Positions 61,750 through 64,000 of a stretch of DNA of 64,000 nucleotides are shown here, piece by piece (within the stretch, counting starts at the first letter, position 1; each line of letters begins with the position of its first letter). A model generated the notes under the pieces. The model was not told the origin of the DNA. It was given only the letters and a program-made list of their open reading frames with translations, and made no database searches. Position numbers and translations under genes: made by a program. The DNA is from Hyphomicrobiales bacterium (GTDB taxonomy: Bacteria > Pseudomonadota > Alphaproteobacteria > Rhizobiales > Rhizobiaceae). The stretch spans positions 62,001-126,000 of the forward strand of contig UCJD01000020.1 in the NCBI GenBank assembly GCA_900472605.1. The letters are read 5' to 3'.

Positions 61750-61880
61750 TTGGACCCACAGCCTTCCACCCTGCCCTCTCCCCGGTGGGGAAGGGAAGAA
61801 GTGAACGCGGCGCCTGATATCCCCGCTCAGCGGGGATATCAGGCCGGTAGCGCCGGACGAGGGGCCACGCGGCGCAAAGC
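61750..61880. repeat. Palindromic intergenic element (RIME-like) in the ABC operon
   Basis: Two stem-loops lie side by side in the gap between the binding-protein and permease genes. The first is CCCTCTCCCC / GGGGAAGGG with a short loop (61774-61795). The second is a perfect 15-base inverted repeat CCTGATATCCCCGCT-C-AGCGGGGATATCAGG (61813-61843). The mosaic of G/C-rich palindromes resembles rhizobial intergenic mosaic elements. The boundaries given are approximate. It may also act as an mRNA-stabilising structure. Confidence 0.5.
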
Positions 61881-61925
61881 CCACAAGTCTCCGCGCGCTT
61901 ATAGAACAAGGACCACACCGAATCC

Positions 61926-62789
61926 ATGCAGACTGTCTTCAGCATAGCCGTCGATGCGCTCGCCTATGGCATGGTGCTGTTCGTGATATCGATCGGCCTT
62001 TCGGTGACCATGGGCCTGATGCGGGTCGTCAACCTGGCGCACGGCGCCTTTGCGATGATCGGCGGCTATATCGCCTCCTATGCGGTGCGCGACCTTGGAC
62101 TCGGCTACGGCGTCGGCGTCATCGCTGCGGTGGTCGGCACAATCATCATTGCCATTCCGATGGAGCGTTTCCTCTATCGCCGCATTTACAGCGCGCCCGA
62201 GCTCACACAAGTGCTGATGACGATCGGCATTACCTTCTGCATCATCGGCATCGCCAACTATGCGATGGGGCCGACGCTGAAGACCATTCCATTGCCTGAA
62301 GGCCTACAGGGCTCCGCCAACCTCGGCTTCCGCACCATTCCCGTTCACCGCCTCTTCGCGATCGTCTGCGGGCTTGGCGTCGCCGTCGCGCTGTGGTTCA
62401 CGATCGAGCGCACGAGCTTCGGCGTGAAGCTGCGTGCGTCCGTGGACAATGCGGCGATGGCAGCTGCACTTGGGGTGCGAACGGAGATCATTTATGCGCT
62501 GAGCTTCGCGGTCGCCGTCGGCCTCGCCGCCTTCGGTGGGGTTGTCGGCGCCGAGCTCTTGCCGGTCGAGCCCTACTACGCGCTGCGCTATATGGTGACC
62601 TTCCTTGTCGTCGTCTCGGTCGGCGGCGCGGGCTCGATCCCCGGCGCGTTGATCGCCTGCCTGGTGCTCGGCGGCATCGACACGACCGGCCGCTACCTGA
62701 TGCCCGAGTTTGGCGAATTCTTCTTCTATCTCGCCGTCATCGCCATCATCTGCATCTTCCCGCGTGGCTTTGCCGGAAGGGCGAAATAG
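61926..62789 (+). CDS. LivH-type ABC transporter permease
   Basis: 287 residues, an inner-membrane protein of the branched-chain amino-acid permease family with MGLMRVVNLAHGAFAMIGGY, PMERFLYRRIY and the cytoplasmic RASVDNAAMAAALGVRTEIIY loop. It forms the channel with the LivM-type partner that starts two bases after its stop. It follows the binding-protein gene across the 195-base gap carrying the palindromic element. Confidence 0.92.
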   Translation: MQTVFSIAVDALAYGMVLFVISIGLSVTMGLMRVVNLAHGAFAMIGGYIASYAVRDLGLGYGVGVIAAVVGTIIIAIPMERFLYRRIYSAPELTQVLMTIGITFCIIGIANYAMGPTLKTIPLPEGLQGSANLGFRTIPVHRLFAIVCGLGVAVALWFTIERTSFGVKLRASVDNAAMAAALGVRTEIIYALSFAVAVGLAAFGGVVGAELLPVEPYYALRYMVTFLVVVSVGGAGSIPGALIACLVLGGIDTTGRYLMPEFGEFFFYLAVIAIICIFPRGFAGRAK

Positions 62790-62790
62790 G

Positions 62791-63798
62791 ATGACACTCG
62801 CCATGAACACCGAAACCGACACGACCTCTGCCAGACGCCAGCGCTCCGCGGGTCGCGATCTCGCGGGCATCGCCGCGATCATTATCCTCGCGGGCATCGG
62901 CTACGTGCTGTTTCCCGACAATCTGGCGCTTCTGACGCGCATCATCGCCATTGCGCTGCTGGTGCTGTCGCTCGACCTTGTTACCGGCTATTGCGGCATC
63001 GCCACGCTTGGCCAAGCCGCGCTGTTCGGCAGCGGCGCCTATGCGGCGGGGATCGTGTCTGCTCATTACGGCATAACCGATCCGCTGCTGATGACGCTGG
63101 CGGGTATACTGGGCGGCGCGGTCGCGGGGCTGGTCTGTGGCGCGATCATCCTGCGCGCCCATGGGCTACCGCAGCTAGTGCTGTCGATCGCGCTGATCAA
63201 CCTCTTTCACGAGTTGGCCAACAAAACGTCGTCCTGGACGGGCGGCAGCGATGGCCTCTCCGGCATTTCAACCGATCCATTGCTCGGCTATTTCGAATTC
63301 GATCTCTATGGTCACACCGCCTATGTCTTTGGCGTCGTGTTGCTCCTTGTCGTCTTCGTGTTGCTGCGCCTGCTGGTGCGCTCACCTTTCGGCATGCTCT
63401 GCCGCGGCATCAAGGAAGACCCTCTGCGTATCAAGGCAATGGGCGCATCGCCGAAGGCGGCGCTGATGAAGATGTATGTGATATCTGGCGCAGTCGCCGG
63501 GGTCGGCGGGGCGCTGACCGCGATCTCGACGCAGGTGGTCGGCCTCGACAGCCTGTCCTTCACCCTGTCGGCCGAAAGCCTCGTCATGCTCGTGCTCGGC
63601 GGCACCGGCTCGCTGTTCGGCGCGCTTTCGGGGACGGTTATCTTCATGCTTTTCGAGGATTACGTGTCAGCCGCCAACCCCTTTCACTGGTTGACCATGG
63701 TCGGCGCGCTTTTGATCGTCGTCGTCCTCTTCGCACCGAAGGGCATTTACGGCACGGCCGCCGCCCTGCTCTCGCGACGCAAGGAGGCCGCCGAATGA
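62791..63798 (+). CDS. LivM-type ABC transporter permease
   Basis: 335 residues with a polar N-terminal tail of about 25 residues and then a membrane domain. Conserved stretches are VTGYCGIATLGQAALFGSGAYAAG, LVRSPFGMLCRGIKEDPLRIKAMGASP and LGGTGSLFGALSGTVIF. The ATG at 62791 (MTLAMNTETD) is chosen; MNTETDTTS four codons on is an alternative. Its stop overlaps the ATPase start (ATGA). Confidence 0.92.
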   Translation: MTLAMNTETDTTSARRQRSAGRDLAGIAAIIILAGIGYVLFPDNLALLTRIIAIALLVLSLDLVTGYCGIATLGQAALFGSGAYAAGIVSAHYGITDPLLMTLAGILGGAVAGLVCGAIILRAHGLPQLVLSIALINLFHELANKTSSWTGGSDGLSGISTDPLLGYFEFDLYGHTAYVFGVVLLLVVFVLLRLLVRSPFGMLCRGIKEDPLRIKAMGASPKAALMKMYVISGAVAGVGGALTAISTQVVGLDSLSFTLSAESLVMLVLGGTGSLFGALSGTVIFMLFEDYVSAANPFHWLTMVGALLIVVVLFAPKGIYGTAAALLSRRKEAAE

Positions 63799-64000
63799 GT
63801 GCCGTCTTCGAAGTCGCCAAGCTGAAGAAATCCTTCGGCGGCCTGGCCGTCACCAATGACGTCTCGATCTCGATGCATCCGGGTGATCGCGTCGCGCTGA
63901 TCGGGCCGAACGGCGCCGGCAAGACCACCTTCGTCAATCTTGTCACCGGTAACCTGGCGCCGGACTCCGGCGATGTCCGCCTGGCCGGGGAAACCGTGAC
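63795..64000 (+). CDS. LivG-type ABC transporter ATP-binding protein, N-terminal part (continues beyond window)
   Basis: The first 68 residues are visible, ending in GDVRLAGETV. Walker A is GPNGAGKTTFVNLVTG, preceded by LKKSFGGLAVTNDVSISMHPGDRVALI, the LivG pattern. The frame is open at the right edge. A LivF-type ATPase gene probably follows outside the window. It should energise the aromatic-acid importer. Confidence 0.9.
   Translation, partial: MSAVFEVAKLKKSFGGLAVTNDVSISMHPGDRVALIGPNGAGKTTFVNLVTGNLAPDSGDVRLAGETV

Noticed and set aside
60468..61769. Open frame of 433 codons on the minus strand
   Set aside because: Antisense to the LivK-type binding-protein gene, whose signal peptide and fold are unmistakable.

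Overview
The window is GC-rich, densely coded chromosomal or megaplasmid DNA from an alphaproteobacterium, most probably of the family Rhizobiaceae (Rhizobium, Agrobacterium, Sinorhizobium group). The evidence is the divergent PcaQ / pcaDCHGB layout, the linked katG-oxyR pair, a RirA-type iron operator and the many solute-binding-protein ABC transporters. I see no rRNA, tRNA, CRISPR array, insertion sequence or phage gene. About 61 genes are supported, nearly all of them catabolism, uptake and local regulation.

Layout. (1) 1-6861: end of a GntR/FadR-family regulator, an adenylate/guanylate cyclase, a class I fructose-bisphosphate aldolase, a small disordered protein, and the divergent oxidative-stress pair katG/oxyR. 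(2) 6976-22120: a monooxygenase and transport island with two DszC/SfnB-type acyl-CoA-dehydrogenase-like flavoproteins, one NtaA/SnaA/DszA-type LLM flavin monooxygenase, two complete ribose-type (CUT2) ABC transporters with three binding proteins, and an LVIVD-repeat beta-propeller. The substrate is unknown; an organosulfur or similar compound is my inference. (3) 22133-27591: a siderophore locus (PchR-like AraC regulator, TonB-dependent receptor, iron-siderophore binding protein, esterase) with a TGA-N9-TCA iron operator. (4) 27699-29679: a divergent SDR / AraC pair. (5) 29780-38596: a GntR regulator, a nucleoside-type (BMP family) ABC transporter, a CodA/AtzC-like amidohydrolase, a gamma-glutamyltransferase-like enzyme and a remnant of a second amidohydrolase. 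(6) 38705-42868: LysR regulator, SDR, MDR reductase and a GlxA-type regulator.

(7) 43002-64000 is one metabolic unit. A polar-amino-acid-type ABC transporter has a type II dehydroquinase gene inside its operon and a shikimate/quinate-dehydrogenase-like gene at its end. It is divergent from a two-domain 3-dehydroshikimate dehydratase. Together these could import quinate or shikimate and convert it to protocatechuate. Next come two paralogous GntR regulators, an IclR-type PcaR with a recognisable operator, pcaIJ, pcaF, pobA, pcaQ, pcaDCHGB, and a LivKHMG-type transporter that runs off the end of the window. The protocatechuate branch of the beta-ketoadipate pathway is complete here: 4-hydroxybenzoate or dehydroshikimate to protocatechuate, ring cleavage, and on to succinyl-CoA and acetyl-CoA.

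The most interesting material is the unassigned flavin-monooxygenase / ribose-type-transporter island, and the quinate-type transporter whose binding protein appears to have lost the amino-group-binding aspartate.
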